Source: Nymphaea colorata
Taxonomy: Eukaryota; Streptophyta; Magnoliopsida; Nymphaeales; Nymphaeaceae
Reading direction: 5' to 3'
Length of the DNA: 64,000 bases
Assembly (NCBI RefSeq): GCF_008831285.2
Contig: NC_045147.1
Span: 17,710,854 to 17,774,853 of the forward strand
This document shows positions 63,699-64,000 of this stretch, piece by piece; position 1 is the first letter of the stretch, and the number at the start of each line of letters is the position of its first letter. Below the pieces are notes generated by a model. The model had not been told where the DNA came from and searched no databases. It saw only the letters and a program-made list of their open reading frames with translations. Both the position numbers and the translations under genes were made by a program.

Positions 63699-63866
63699 TT
63701 CGTGCCTCATCCGACGTGTTATAAAAACAGCTGGAACGCGGTGGAGTGGGTCGTGGGGAGAGGGAGAGGGAGAGGGAGCAGGGACTTTCCTCGATATCAA
63801 ACGCGTCATATCAAACGCGCATCGTCGGAGATGTTGCTGTCATCGTGTTTTAAAACTTTTCCTCGG

Positions 63867-63872
63867 CACGTG
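63867..63872. promoter_or_regulatory. G-box/ABRE upstream of the ERF gene
   Basis: The palindrome CACGTG in the context GGCACGTGGCG, about 245 bp upstream of the ERF start, matches the ACGTGGC core bound by bZIP/ABF and bHLH factors. Its use in vivo is inferred. Confidence 0.5.
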
Positions 63873-63916
63873 GCGTAGAATTTTCTTTTTTCTCAATTTT
63901 GGGCTGCGGGCCCCAA

Positions 63917-63921
<5 letters not shown>

Positions 63922-63951
<30 letters not shown>
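63922..63951. repeat. microsatellite (AT)n
   Basis: TA run about 300 bp upstream of the ERF start. Confidence 0.95.
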
Positions 63952-63953
<2 letters not shown>

Positions 63954-64000
63954 CAAATGGGCGAATGCAACGTGCGGGATAGATGAAGATAAACCCTTAA

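Overview
The window is nuclear DNA from a flowering plant. Five things support this: genes with GT-AG introns and plant-specific families (a nepenthesin-type aspartic protease, WEB1, a CYPRO4/VID27 protein, a group X ERF); a plastid-type tryptophan-pathway enzyme; MIR166 hairpins; a Ty1/copia retrotransposon; and abundant (AT)n and (GA)n microsatellites. I cannot name the species from sequence alone.

Layout. 1-3.8 kb: an aspartic protease gene on the minus strand. 3.8-15.8 kb: gene-poor DNA with a hAT-type MITE (6436-6631) and one decayed copia element with both LTRs and a matching 5-bp target duplication (8653-13506). 15.8-23 kb: the ARGLU1 homologue, a splicing/transcription cofactor, plus strand. 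23-33 kb: mostly non-coding, but it holds two tandem MIR166 hairpins on the minus strand (27714-28040), which no open reading frame would reveal, and a GC-rich promoter-like region near 31 kb with no recognisable coding sequence behind it. 33-35 kb: a MITE-like inverted repeat and PAI upstream sequence. 35.5-40.2 kb: phosphoribosylanthranilate isomerase (PAI). 43.3-48.2 kb: WEB1-like coiled-coil protein, whose 3' end, including the last codons and stop, has been tandemly copied. 50-56 kb: the KEOPS subunit Cgi121/TPRKB. 57.8-60.9 kb: CYPRO4/VID27-like protein, minus strand. 62.8-63.7 kb: an intronless AP2/ERF factor, minus strand.

The protein-coding genes are mostly housekeeping or regulatory: tRNA t6A modification, tryptophan synthesis, splicing, chloroplast positioning, stress/hormone transcription. 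They do not form a pathway or cluster. The most notable regulatory locus is the MIR166 pair, expected to silence HD-ZIP III mRNAs. Exon boundaries were read by eye from splice signals, reading phase and family resemblance. All introns given use GT-AG and keep frame, but no transcript evidence was available.
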